DNA from: Pararge aegeria
Lineage: Eukaryota > Arthropoda > Insecta > Lepidoptera > Nymphalidae
Direction of reading: 5' to 3'
NCBI RefSeq assembly: GCF_905163445.1
Contig: NC_053182.1
Span: 4,154,001 to 4,218,000, forward strand
DNA: 64,000 nucleotides
Every line of letters begins with the position of its first letter. Position 1 is the stretch's first letter. Made by a program: the position numbers and the translations under genes. The notes under the pieces were generated by a model. It worked only from the letters and a program-made list of their open reading frames with translations. It was not told the origin of the DNA and made no database searches. Below are positions 45,358 through 56,242 of this stretch, piece by piece.

Positions 45358-46198
45358 ACACTTTCGTTCAAAGTAACTATTCACACTTTTTATTTATATT
45401 ATGTTTATGTATTATCAAGTAACTTTTTAGAAACTTACATTTATTGTAAGAATGGCGAGTTTGCATGAATACATATATATATATATATATCTCCTACAAC
45501 AAATACTTTCGAAAAATTAATAAAAATATATTTTAAACCAATATAATATTAATAGAAAAATTTAAAATAAGATTAACCAAAAAATAACAGATCACTAACT
45601 TATTCATTTAGAACTTCTTTATCCAAAAATTGTTGTTTTTGCACTGTTGGCCAAAAAATGTCTTGATTTAAAGGAACCTATTTTATGGAGCTATTGTAGA
45701 AAACGGGAACCAGAACGGCATTCCAGATGTATGCGGATCTTTATGGCGAAGAATGTTTGGATGCCTCGCACAGTTGGTAGAACGGGCTCATAGTCCAACG
45801 GGACTAAATCCAATAGTTTCTGAGAATACTCTCCGAAATCCTCTCGGTATTGGCTTTCGCCTTGGCTCTGATGGTCTAGTACTTCCATCTTCCAAAGCAT
45901 CAAACTTATACTTGGACAGAGTAGCCTTATGGGGAAATGGCTGCAGTACTCCAACCACGAAAGGACTTGAGCTTTGCCTTTTCTGTGTGCATTGCCTCTA
46001 TTTTTTGGCAATTTCTTTAAGGTCTGTGATTATATAATTATTACCTAGGATTCGGTACGAACTACATACAATTTTATCTCGACCTGGGATCCAACCCAGG
46101 ACTTAGTGATATCTTCTGAAGTCTAGAACTTAGTGTCGTTGTTCTAGAATGAATGTAAACTAACAAGTCAGTTGAACTACGTTGCTCTAATGCGTCAG

Positions 46199-46533
46199 CA
46201 TCATCATATCAACCCTTTACCGGCCCATTACGGGGCTCGGATCTCCACTCACATTGATAAGAGGTTAATGCCGTTGTCCACCACGCTGGCCCAGTGCTGA
46301 TTGGTGGACTCTTCAGACCTTTGAGAACATAATGGAGAGCTCTCAGGTATGCAGGTTTCCTCACAATGTTTTCGTTCACTTTTGAATCGAGTTATATTTT
46401 AATTACTTGACTAACTAAAAAAACTGTTATTGTTTAAAAAACGTAAATAATTTTAAAAAGTTAGAGATGCGTGTTGGGATTTGAACTCCGAAAGTGAAGT
46501 AGAAGACCTACCCACTGGGCTAACACCGCTTCA
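46199..46533 (-). mobile_element. SINE family C
   Basis: Minus strand: head GAAGCGGTGTTAGCCCAGTG, body with expanded AT-rich middle, end GGTTGATATGATGATG. Confidence 0.75.
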
Positions 46534-47094
46534 CTCTTAGGTATAGATATAAGAATTAGATATTAGTAAAAATGAGGTCGAAAGCTAGACGTGGTCTTTG
46601 ACGTACGCAGCAAATTTAATACTAAAAATGGACGAATGAATATAATGCAGTTGATTATCATTTTTTTCTTGACTTAAGTATTTAATGCTTGACCATAGTA
46701 ACCGTCTAGTTTTAAATCGTAACTAGGCCACAATATCCACATAAATGTGGACATCACCTGCTATCTACCTTGCTAAATGTTTTGCTCAAGTAGGATATCC
46801 TTTTTCCCACGTTTTACCGCAACACCAAGGTTTTGCGGAGGCCATGTTATGTATTACCTTCGTTGGCAATACAAATGGCGTGTTAAATTTTGAGCACGTT
46901 AAAAATTTTAAGACTTTTCTATAAAATTTTACCGGCTATTATATACCTTAATTAATTTTTTTTTAGAACCACAGATTAAATAAACATTAAATACACCACA
47001 TATGTCCTAAGATATCACTTCCAGGATCCCTCGGCCTATACTTTCGAGGGTAGCTCACACAAACAAACACGTATATCTTTGTGTTTTACCAAAA

Positions 47095-47385
47095 GTGAAT
47101 TTAAGTGGAAGGTCACAGGTTCAATTTCCGGCAGAATCTATTTTGGAATTTATAGTTTCTGGTCTGGTCTGCTGGCTTCGGCCGTGGCTAGTTGGCACCA
47201 CCCTCTGACAAAGAAGTGCTGCTAAGCGATTTAGTGTTCCGTTTGCGATGTCGCGTTGAAACCGATTAGGGGTATGATTACCATACTCCCTCACACGTAA
47301 GCCCGCTACCATCTAAGACTGCATCAACACTTACCACCAGTTGAGATTGCAGTCAAGGGCTAACTTGTAGTGAAATTAAAAAGAA
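47095..47385 (+). mobile_element. SINE family B
   Basis: Degraded head (GAATTTAAGTGGAAGGTCAC, GGTTCAATTTCC), body GGCTTCGGCCGTGGCTAGTT and end TTGAGATTGCAGTCAAGGGC. Confidence 0.65.
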
Positions 47386-47607
47386 AGTTTTAATGGTTAA
47401 AAAAATATAATATATTAATAAATTTATAATGCTAGAATGGATTAGCTGTTTCTGAAAGATCTAACTAACTATATGAATAACGATGGACAAAAATGATAAT
47501 TGTTTTGCTGTAAGGTTAAAAAGTATCTTTTTATCCACCTAAAGGATGTAATGTACAAAATGTTGTAAAAATCAGTGCAGTGGTTGAACCGAACATAGTT
47601 GAACATA

Positions 47608-47828
47608 TATGACGACCCATTGGCGCAGTGGGCAACAACCCTGCTTTGGTTCGATTCCCACAACTGGAAAATGTTTTTGTAATGAACATGAATGTTTTTC
47701 AGTGTCTGGGTGTTTATCTGTATATTATACGTAGTTATTTATGTATATTATTCATCATTAATCTAAGTGAGCTACGCTTGCTTTGGGGTTAGATGGCGAT
47801 GTTTGTTTTGTCGGAGTATTTTTTTACT
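47608..47828 (+). mobile_element. SINE family A with deletion in the tRNA head
   Basis: Head GACGACCCATTGGCGCAGTG, then CCTGCTTTGGTTCGATTCCC, a shortened A-to-B spacer different from the deletion at 31757. The body is present. Confidence 0.8.
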
Positions 47829-48319
47829 ATTATTATTGTTATTATAGGAAACGGACAAACACACACTTTCGCATTTATAATATTAGTACAAGAATGGACT
47901 TATACCAGTAATTACGCGTTGCTTAGGAACCATTCATTCATAACTTCGACGCATGCAGCCTTGTCGATAACGTTAGATTGGTGTGACGTACATTAAATAA
48001 CTTTACGTAACAAGTTTAACATGTGTCATGTGAAACACGACATTATTTATTGAACGCCTCATAAGCGAAGCGTTGAGGTGGGTATTACTGTCAGTTTACG
48101 CAATTCAGATTCTCCAACTTAAACTGTCACTTATTTATTCTTTATTGCTTTTATAAGTGAATATAAATAGACAAATGTTGAGAAAAAAAAACTATTTTTA
48201 ACACATGATATTTTTAAATCTCTTATTATTATTTAAACTAATTTTTAATTGTTTAAAAAAGTTTGGACGCCCGTGTCTGTATGTGCGGATCCCGTATCTT
48301 GTGGTCACGATAACGAGCG

Positions 48320-48490
48320 AAATAATGAATGAATGAATGAATACACTTTTATTGTACACCAAAGAAAAAAAAAGTTGTTACAAAGATATAAATACATATC
48401 AAGAGAGTACAATTTGGTGGCCTTATCGCTACATAGCGATTTCTTCCAGGCAACCAATGGCGTAAAAGGAAAAAACATAGAAAAGAGGTA
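48320..48490 (-). mobile_element. LINE 3' end, TAGCGATAAG family
   Basis: Minus strand reads GCCTGGAAGAAATCGCTATG, then TAGCGATAAGGCCACC, TTCTTTGGTGTACAATAAAA and an (ATTC)n tail at about 48325-48341. Confidence 0.65.
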
Positions 48491-48693
48491 GGTAGGAAAT
48501 ACTTCGTTTTTCGAGTTGTTTTTTTTTATAGGCTTCAGTATTTTGAGGAATAGAAGCCTATTACTTTTCACGGTATAATTAGATGTAGTTTAATTATTAT
48601 TTACAAATAATCTAAATTTTATTGTAATGAATGAGATTATGAGGTCTACACTTTTGGATTTTCCAACTATTTGTAAGTATGAACAAATTAAGT

Positions 48694-48980
48694 TGTAGTA
48701 GAGTTTTTGTGACAGAGCTTGTCCGGAGAAGTACTGTCGCCATTCTTATTTCTGCCGCTAAGCAGCATTGTTGCAATGCTGTGTTCCGGTCTGAAGGGCG
48801 TGTACCGGTGTAATTACAGACTCATGAGGCCCATGAGCCTTAACACCTACGCTTTAGATTGATGGACACAGGGCGGCATGTTGCAAGACGTGCTCTTTGC
48901 ATGCCCTGTGTAGTGTTGGCCTTTTTATAGGAGATGGTTTTCCACTTACCATCAGGTGAGCCATCCGCTTGGTCCGTCAA
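48694..48980 (+). repeat. dispersed repeat E
   Basis: GTAGTAGAGTTTTTGTGACA, GAGCTTGTCCGGAGAAGTAC, GGTGTAATTACAGACTCATG and ACTTACCATCAGGTGAGCCA. Partial relatives lie at 44285-44405, 34955-35000, 37601-37670 and 54300-54345. Confidence 0.5.
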
Positions 48981-49040
48981 TAAATAAATAAATATATATC
49001 GACAATCTATACATCGCCTTCTAGCCCTAAAGTAAGATAT
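48980..49040 (-). mobile_element. SINE family A, 3' fragment
   Basis: AATAAATAAATATATATCGA then CATCGCCTTCTAGCCCTAAA on the plus strand: the family tail only. Confidence 0.6.
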
Positions 49041-49393
49041 GAAAAAGAAACATAAATACTTAAAAAATTAAGACACTTACTAAATAATACTTACTATACA
49101 ATAATTATTTAATATAAAAAAAGTAATAACATAAATTGAATGTTTGTTTATAATGTCAAAATATAAATAAAAATATTTTTTTTTATGATTCACGATGTAG
49201 AAAATTAAAAAAAAAATATTATATAAATAAATGATAAAAAATGCAAAAACATATTTGAGATGTGTGTATAAAACATTGATTTAATATGCTACTTTTGAAA
49301 GCTCACTGGTATACAGTAATAAAAATAGTTCATTAAGTTAAATAGTATTTAATTAAAGCAATAAAACAAAACAATAAAAACATCGCAAAAGTA

Positions 49394-49560
49394 ACGCCCT
49401 CGCCAGCAGAAGGTCCGATGAATGTAAACAAATACTGCTCTTACATTCATTATATTAAGGTACATGATTTACTTCCCGCCCTGTTTCCAAACCTGAGCTT
49501 CTACACGCTGCACTGTACTTATATAAATAGTACAAATTGGCGGTTCAAATCAGTTGCACT
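49394..49560 (+). promoter_or_regulatory. CP-h promoter
   Basis: TATAAA at 49522-49527 and an arthropod initiator TCAGT at 49550-49554, with its A (49552) 30 nt from the TATA start. The block upstream from about 49394 (CCAGCAGAAGGTCCGATGAA, AAATACTGCTCTTACATTCA, CCCGCCCTGTTTCCAAA) is conserved with CP-i and CP-j. Confidence 0.88.
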
Positions 49561-49586
49561 CAACAGTCGACAATAACACACATACA

Positions 49587-50295
49587 ATGGCTTCCAAGGT
49601 AATTTTTATTTAATAAAAATATAAACAATTACTCAATGCTTACTGTAATAAGTCACGACCAGGCACGACTTGGTAATCGAAGTCAAAGTTGTATTAGTAA
49701 AAATAATAATTTTGTCCTTCATCGTTTACAGTTTGTAGTACTCGCCGCCCTGATCGCCGTAGCCCATGCCAGCGGTGGTTACAGCAGCTTCTCCTATGGT
49801 GTATCCGACCCCCACACCGGGGATGTGAAGAGCCAGCATGAGACCCGTGCCGGTGACAACGTGGTCGGACAGTACTCGCTGTTGGAGTCCGATGGCACCC
49901 GCCGCACTGTTGACTACGCTGCCGATGCGCACAACGGTTTCAACGCTGTTGTTCGCAAGGACCCAGCTTACGTCGCCCACGCCGCTCCCGCTCACGTCGC
50001 CTACTCCGCCGGGATTGCCGCCTCTCCCATTGCCTACGGAGCAGGAATTGCTGCCTCTCCCATCGCCTACGGAGCAGGCATTGCCGCCTCTCCCATCGCT
50101 TACGGAGCTGCTCTCAACCACGGAGCTGCCGCTCCCCTCGCTTACGGAGCATCTCCTTTGGCCTACAACTCATACGCTGCCGCTCCCCTCGCTTACGGAG
50201 CTTCACCTTTGGCCTACAACTCATACGCCGCCGCTCCCCTCGCCGCCGGCTACGGTGCCCACGGTCTCGGCTACGCTGGTCGTCTTGGCTGGTAA
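49587..50295 (+). CDS. RR-2 cuticular protein, Ala/Gly/Tyr-rich (CP-h), two exons
   Basis: Secreted chitin-binding cuticle protein, first of three plus-strand tandem copies. Exon 1 is 49587-49598 (M-A-S-K), the intron 49599-49731 (133 nt), and exon 2 49732-50295, giving 191 aa. The signal peptide is residues 1-17 (FVVLAALIAVAHA). The RR-2 domain is about 22-82 (FSYGVSDPHTGDVKSQHETR, GQYSLLESDGTRRTVDY). The tail has three GIAASPIAYGA-type units, then a 16-residue AAPLAYGASPLAYNSY unit present twice in tandem (once in CP-i and CP-j), and the end GLGYAGRLGW. The start is fixed by the TATA box and initiator 35 nt upstream. Reading through the intron would give an unrelated non-signal N-terminus. 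Confidence 0.95.
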
Positions 50296-50458
50296 ACTGT
50301 TGACAGAAGTTAAACATAAACTGTGATTTTAATGACAAATAGGTAATAAGTTGTTATGTTGAGGAAGTCAAATCTTTTAAAGATCCAAAGAACATCAATA
50401 ATTGCAGAGGCATACCTACTTTTATATGTATACATATTTTGAAATACTCTTTTGGTCA

Positions 50459-50464
50459 AATAAA
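50459..50464 (+). terminator. poly(A) signal of CP-h
   Basis: AATAAA about 165 nt after the stop. The 3' UTR before it (AACTGTGATTTTAATGACAA onward) aligns with CP-i and CP-j. Confidence 0.7.
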
Positions 50465-50871
50465 ACGACATTTTGACTATCTATTTACTTTCATTTCCAT
50501 AATTCATCATCACCCGTTCACTGTACCTATTTCAAAATAATCTTATCACAGTAAGTGCAGAGTGTAACGATGATTTCAGACGCTAAATCCTTTTACGTTT
50601 TAATTTAGAACCTATCTCTATTATGAAAAACCTTTGATACGGAATGGGACGGAATCAAATAATGAGCCAAAGAAGTGGAATTTACTTTTGTTCATTATTT
50701 GACGGAACCAAATAATGAGCCAAAGGGTGGACAACGCCAATTTGTAAAACTCTATTTTCGTTTTAAAAAGGCTCTAGCTGGTTTCACAAGTAACACAATT
50801 TTACCCGGTTCCTCTTACAACTAAACTGGATTTTAAAGCGGATATTTTGAATAGTATAGTTCATCTTTATC

Positions 50872-51104
50872 ATAAACTCATTACCGGCCCACTACAGGGT
50901 CCGGGTTTCCTCTCAGAATGAGAAGGGATTATGGAGAACTGTCAGGCAAGCATGTTCTTTGCGATGTTTTCCTTCACAGTTTAAAGCAAATTGCTTAAAT
51001 TAAAATGCACATAACTCCGAAAAGTTAGTGGTGCGTGCCGGGGCTCGAACTCGGTCTCCACGAGGGAAAAGCCCAAGCCTTACCCACTAGGCTATCACTG
51101 CTCC
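50872..51104 (-). mobile_element. SINE family C, internal deletion
   Basis: Minus strand: head AGCAGTGATAGCCTAGTGGG, B-box region CGAGTTCGAGCCCCGG, then a body that skips the AATGTTCTCAAAGG part. Confidence 0.7.
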
Positions 51105-51606
51105 TAGTTTTCGTTTAGCTTAGTATAGTTAGTATAGTTAATATTGGTATAATCCGTCAAAAGATATGAAATTTTGCAACGAGATGAGATGCACCCTGTG
51201 GACGGACATAGTAAGTAAGTAGTGAAATCCGAAATAGGAGCAGGGTACTGCTTCTCTCCAATTTAAAGGCATTTGTGCTTAGTAGCTAATATAGCTAAAT
51301 AATAGGAGAAAACAAAAAGTTCAAGCGAGATTTTTACTAACCGAAACAAAAGACCCTGGTCGTATCAAATCCGCACTGGTCTCGATACCAAAGTGCATAT
51401 AGCTGTACTTACATGCTGCTAAAAGCCGAGTCAAATTGTGTGACATCGTCCGAAAGGTTATGAATGGAAGAGGTCAAGGCCCTCAGCAATGAGGAACACG
51501 ACGTTGAGACAGAGTATTCTTTAACCACGATTTTTTAAACATACATATATATTATAGAAAATATTATTACATTTCTATTGTATACTCCTCAGCTTTCGTC
51601 TTATAG

Positions 51607-51830
51607 GAGGCATCTGCCGTGGCTAGTTACTACCCTACTAACAAATACGTGCCGCTAAGTTATTTAACGTTCCAGTACGATGTCGCGTATAAACAGATTA
51701 GAGGTATGGGTTTCATATAACTGCGATATACCTAACAGGTTAGCCTGTTACTAGCTTATCATCATTTACCAGAAGTTGACATCGCAGTCAATGACCAAAT
51801 GGCAAAATATAGTCTAGCGTGGAAACTAAA
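51607..51830 (+). mobile_element. SINE family B, body and 3' end
   Basis: GCCGTGGCTAGTTACTACCC, GTTCCAGTACGATGTCGCGT and GAAGTTGACATCGCAGTCAA. Confidence 0.6.
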
Positions 51831-51844
51831 AATAAATATTTTTG

Positions 51845-51917
51845 AAAAATGAAATTAACTTACGAGTACGTATGCGTAAGTTAATTTCCTACGTATACGT
51901 AAGTTAATTTCATTTTT
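51845..51917. repeat. inverted repeat with nested copy
   Basis: 20-bp arms (AAAAATGAAATTAACTTACG at 51845-51864; complement at 51898-51917), plus a third inner copy GCGTAAGTTAATTTC at about 51874-51888. Confidence 0.85.
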
Positions 51918-52490
51918 TAAGTTTAATAGATAGCTGATCTCGCGTAAATTTTGGTCGTAGATTGCCCGACTCTATCTGAACCCATTCGGGGCTCTGTATC
52001 TCAGTTCGGCATTATACAGTAAAAATAAATTATATTTCCTTTCTTTGTCATAATAAGGTTGGGTAGCCGAAAACAATAACTCTCAAATGTAACTTTTATA
52101 ACAGTAGTGGGTTAAAAAAAAATGGAAACGACTACACAGTTAGAAAAAGTTTTTTAAAGAACTTATTTGAAGGAGTGTTCTTGGCAACTGTACACGCGAG
52201 AAATAGAAATAGAAATAGATACTCTGTATACAAAACATCGCTTGTAACCTTTTCAGTTAATTTGTTTGATAAGATTAAAAACACTAATAACATCAAATAT
52301 ATATAAGGGCAACCTTAAAGAATTTTAGTAAAAAATAATTAAGTTAAATAATTTATCAGTAAGAATTTTGCGTGGGGTAAGGATTTGGTATGACATCTAT
52401 GTACAAGTTGTAATCATAAACTTGCTATACTGTGTACTGACAACTGGTAGGGTTGTGATGGTAAATTAAATAAAAAAAAAAAAAAAACTT

Positions 52491-52646
52491 AATGTTTATA
52501 TATATATTTCTTGTGTGCGTGTGTATGTCACTGAACTCCTAAACGGCCAGACCGATTTGAATGAATTTTTCGGTTTGCGTTTGGGTGGCACCCTGGATGG
52601 TTTAGATTCACAAATCAGCCCGACAGATGGCGCTGGGGTCCGCTAG
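52491..52646 (+). mobile_element. short Helitron-like element, family N, copy 2
   Basis: TGTGTGCGTGTGTATGTCAC, GGCCAGACCGATTTGAATGA, GACAGATGGCGCTGGGGTCC and a terminal CGCTAG|T at 52646. It ends cleanly, unlike copy 1. Confidence 0.65.
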
Positions 52647-52994
52647 TATCACTATAAATTGTCACATAAACCCTGCGTGGTTTGAGACGAGGTAAGTAAT
52701 CTGGATGTCATTAATTGTTTTAACTCTAAGTTGATCAATAAAAATAAAAAACATAACAAACCGCTGGTTAATATCTAATAACGAATTTCGAACCACTACG
52801 GAATCAACAGTAGCCTTGCCAGTGTAAATTATGGCGTGACGTAAGAAATCGCGTCACGATCTGAGGTCACGATACCAGTCAATCATGTGTTTATTTCATA
52901 CGTCACTTGTATAGATACATGACGTATTGTAATTACAATTACTTCTCACTTAACTGGCAAATAAGGTGCCTGAAACTAAATAGCTTGTAGGTGA

Positions 52995-53095
52995 CGACCT
53001 TCCTGGCGCAGCGGTTAGTGCTGTGGTTTAAGTCGGTGGTCCCGGGTTTCTATAAATTATAAAAGATTTGCCGTTAAGCGATTTAAGGTTTTTAA
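52995..53095 (+). mobile_element. SINE family B-like, head fragment
   Basis: GACCTTCCTGGCGCAGCGGT with a degenerate B box and GCCGTTAAGCGATTTAAGGT. Confidence 0.5.
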
Positions 53096-53105
53096 ATGTG
53101 GTCAT

Positions 53106-54168
53106 ATAGTATAGAATAGAATAGAATAGAAAAACTTTATTGCAACACAACAAAAAAAAGGAAAATACAAGGAAAACAGTAATAGTACTTAGTGCTAGGG
53201 TGCAAAGCAGGCCTTATCACTAAAAGTGATCTTTTAAAGGCAACCTGAGCGTACGAAGCCGATAAAAGAGTGGAAAATGGATGGTGCATAAAGTAAGTTA
53301 CAAAAAAAACAAACAAAAAAAAAGAAATGTAATATAAACTTACATGAACATACATACTACATTTACATATTAACTACACAAATACCAACATAAATTTATA
53401 TATACTATGATAGATATATGTGATATATATTTATGCTATTATAAACTTACATACTACTCAATTACATAGATAAGTAATAATTCTTGTGATGTTTAAACAG
53501 GTGAATGGTTTCGGAATGACGTATTTCCCAGGGGAGCGAGTTCCACAGTGTTACAGCTTTAACAGTGAATGACTCGTTATAGCGCTGAGAGCGAGATAAG
53601 GGAATCTCAAGCTTGTTGTCATTCGCCGACCGGAGACTGACAAGATGCTGAGAGAAGGAAAAACGCTCTTTAAGGTAAAGCGGAGAGATAGGACTATATA
53701 GAAGAGAATAAAGTAAAGTAAGAATATGGATATTTCGCCTATCATTAACAGTTACCCACTTGAGTTGCTGACGGTAATGAGTAATTTGGTCAAATTTCTT
53801 AAGCCCAAAGATAAATCTTATGATTAGATTTTGGAGCCGCTCAAGTTTATTAAGAAGGTACTGGGGTACATCAGAATAACACGTGTCTGCGTAGTCCACT
53901 ATAGGAAGTGAAAGAGAGTGGGCCAGACAAATTTTGGTACGAATAGGTAAAAAGTATTTCCACCTTTTAAGCCTACCAATTACAGCGTAGATCTTGCGAC
54001 TAAGCTCGGATATTTGAGGACCCCACGAGAGCGTATTATCCATGATAATACCCAAGTTTTTAACAGAACTGCTGAACTCAAGTATAGCGCCATCAAAGAC
54101 TACAGAAGGAAGAGACGAGAAGCTAACTTTAGAGATTTGCTGCCGGCTGCCGATTAAGATGACCTATG
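53106..54168 (-). mobile_element. 5'-truncated LINE with open reverse-transcriptase C-terminus
   Basis: A frame open from about 54166 to 53462 encodes the C-terminal part of a non-LTR retrotransposon protein. It begins in a VILIGSRQQ segment, runs through KNLGIIMDNTLSW and KICLAHSLSLPIVDYAD, and ends with TVKAVTLWNSLPWEIRHS and FKHH, a layout typical of Jockey/CR1-like polymerases. No stop interrupts it. The 3' UTR ends in AATAAAG and a (TTCTA)n tail at 53129-53106. The 5' end is cut off at 54168, directly beside a hairpin. It is a dead-on-arrival copy; the clade is uncertain. Confidence 0.85.
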
Positions 54169-54223
54169 TATTGTATGCGCTGATATATATGTATGATGTA
54201 ATAACATATCAGCGCATACAATA
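54169..54223. repeat. inverted repeat beside the truncated LINE
   Basis: 18-bp arms (TATTGTATGCGCTGATAT at 54169-54186; complement at 54206-54223), starting exactly where the LINE frame ends. Confidence 0.85.
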
Positions 54224-54811
54224 TAGTTGTGACAGAGAAAATCAAACGATTGAGCTGAATGTGATGTCCATAATTACAGTGGAATGACGTTAACAAGTAG
54301 GTACTTCGAGCTCTGTCACAAAAAGTTCTACTACTGCTACTGTCAAAATGCTCTATTACTGCTAAAACAAAAACACTTCTTGTAATTGACTTTCGCAAGA
54401 TAGGCCTGAAATAACCGGTGCGAGATTTACCTTAACCATTATTAAAAAATAGACATCGTTAACTTCCTCATTGCGTGTTGTGTTTATTGAAATATTTGAA
54501 AAAAAAACAATTACCTAAGTAATATTATATTATTGCGTTATGGTTTCATTATAATTAATATATTCTTATTTAAAATTTGGAGTGTATTACTCAGTGACCT
54601 TACAAGCGCGGTGTTGGGGATGCACTTGGCCCGCATTCGCAAGCATTTGCGCGTTCTTCAGGGTTCAACTGACTTCCTGATAAAAACACGAAATAATATG
54701 TTAGCTCAGGAAACTTCTTTAGTGGAATGGCATAATAAATAATTGAAATGCATAAGACTTATATTTCCCAAAGATACCTGCATTTGCACCTAATTATATT
54801 GAGCTAGAAGC

Positions 54812-55069
54812 AGTGAGCTCGATTTCACTATCGGGGGGCCGAGTTCGAATTCCAGCTTTTTTGAGTAATTAAAATATCACTTGCTTCAAAGGTGAAGAAA
54901 AAAAACGTGGGGAAACCTGTATGCCTGAGAGTTCTACATAATGTTCTCAAAGCTGTGTGGAGTCAACCCAATCCGCACTGGGCCAGCGTGGTTGACTACA
55001 GCCTTACCCCTTCTTATTGTGGGAGGAGACCCGTACTCTGTAGTGGGCCGTAATGGGTTGATGTTATGA
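54812..55069 (+). mobile_element. SINE family C
   Basis: Partial head (CGATTTCACTATCGGGGGGC, CGAGTTCGAATTCCAGC), body GGGAAACCTGTATGCCTGAG and an end that extends into (ATG)n. Confidence 0.75.
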
Positions 55070-55321
55070 TGATGATGATGATATATTTTATCATTATTTA
55101 GATGAATAGAAAAATAGTTTTAATTCAAAACTTCTATTTAAATGAAGTAATTAATATTTCTATCGTTGAATGGGACACACACTTGCAATCGTAGGCTATC
55201 CTTTTTTGCCATTTAATTCTGTTCGTGGCTAAACAGTCAGTGCGTTCTACGTCCTTTCCGCTTTGAGTTGTGTGGCCAGAGTAGAGGGCACGTTCGTCTG
55301 GTGCACGGGATATAATGTGAC

Positions 55322-55464
55322 CAGTTGTGTGCACTTCATACAAGCACAAAAGCACTGCATACCCAAATTATTATATATAAGTCATAATGGAGGTGAAAAT
55401 TTCCATTTTATGCTATGTACCTGCTAAATGCATACCCTGGTCAAAAACCCTGTGCACGCCACTG
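55322..55464 (+). mobile_element. hAT-type MITE, copy 3
   Basis: 143 bp with a mutated left terminus (CAGTTGTGTGCA) and intact right terminus TGCACGCCACTG, flanked by a perfect 8-bp duplication AATGTGAC (55314-55321, 55465-55472). Confidence 0.9.
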
Positions 55465-55737
55465 AATGTGACCCACCCACTTTTACTGTAAGCGGAAAGC
55501 CATTTAAGCTGCATCTATTAGTGGAATGGCATGGCAATAGCATAATGTATTTAAGAACTATGCGAAAGAAAACATACCGCTGCTTTCTTCTCGCATTAAG
55601 GATATCAACAGGTTTTCATAACCTATGCGAAAGAAATGCATGGTTACTAAATATTTAAGACACAGCAGATGCGTACATAGAAACCTCGATAGCGTGAATG
55701 CAACAAGTTGTTACAAGACAGAAGCAATATACAAAGC

Positions 55738-55767
55738 ACAATTCATCACTAAGTAGTGATGAATTGT
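55738..55767. repeat. short perfect hairpin
   Basis: 13-bp arms ACAATTCATCACT with a 4-nt loop. Confidence 0.8.
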
Positions 55768-56035
55768 TGATACTAGGTATATTTTGTAAATGAAGTTATA
55801 AAAAAAGGAATAATACAAAAATTTTTACTTTTTGGTAGCTGGTTTCTTAATGCATACTCGTATCCTGAAACTAATCGGTACAGAACTATCGAATAAAGAT
55901 ATAGTTTCCGCATAAAAAGGGACATAGAAATCCAGTGTGTGTATATATTACAAAAATCAAAACAAAAACTAAACTAAACCAGTCCATCAACCATTTGCTT
56001 AAATGTTCTGAGAACTTTCACTTCAGAAATGGTAC

Positions 56036-56215
56036 GGTGTCGCAAAAGAATCACCCTCGCAGCAGAAGGTCCGACTAATGTAAACAAATACTGTTTTTGC
56101 ATTCACTGCAAAAAGATACAAGTTTTATTTCCCACCCTGTATCAAAACTTGAGATACTGCACGCTACACTGTACTTATATAAATAGTACAAATCGGCGGT
56201 TCAAATCAGTTGCAC
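56036..56215 (+). promoter_or_regulatory. CP-i promoter
   Basis: TATAAA at 56178-56183; TCAGT at 56206-56210 with its A at 56208, exactly 30 nt downstream. The conserved upstream block starts near 56036 (GGTGTCGCAA, CCCTCGCAGCAGAAGG, TTTATTTCCCACCCTGTATC). Confidence 0.88.
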
Positions 56216-56242
56216 TCAACAGTCGACAATAACACACATACA

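Larger units (their letters stand above)
44885..49390. other. orientation-switch interval
   Basis: Separates the minus-strand and plus-strand gene groups. It holds SINEs B and C and A copies, the palindrome at 45294, a (TA)n at about 45470-45491, LINE and repeat E pieces. A segment at 45690-46040 with frames on both strands (94 and 106 codons) is not recognised. Confidence 0.5.

Noticed and set aside
49838..50326. 162-codon Pro/Leu/Thr-rich frame over CP-h, and the like over CP-i and CP-j
   Set aside because: Alternative-frame shadows of the RR-2 gene; no start context of their own.
53551..53745. Second protein frame inside the LINE
   Set aside because: Shifted frame of the polymerase sequence.
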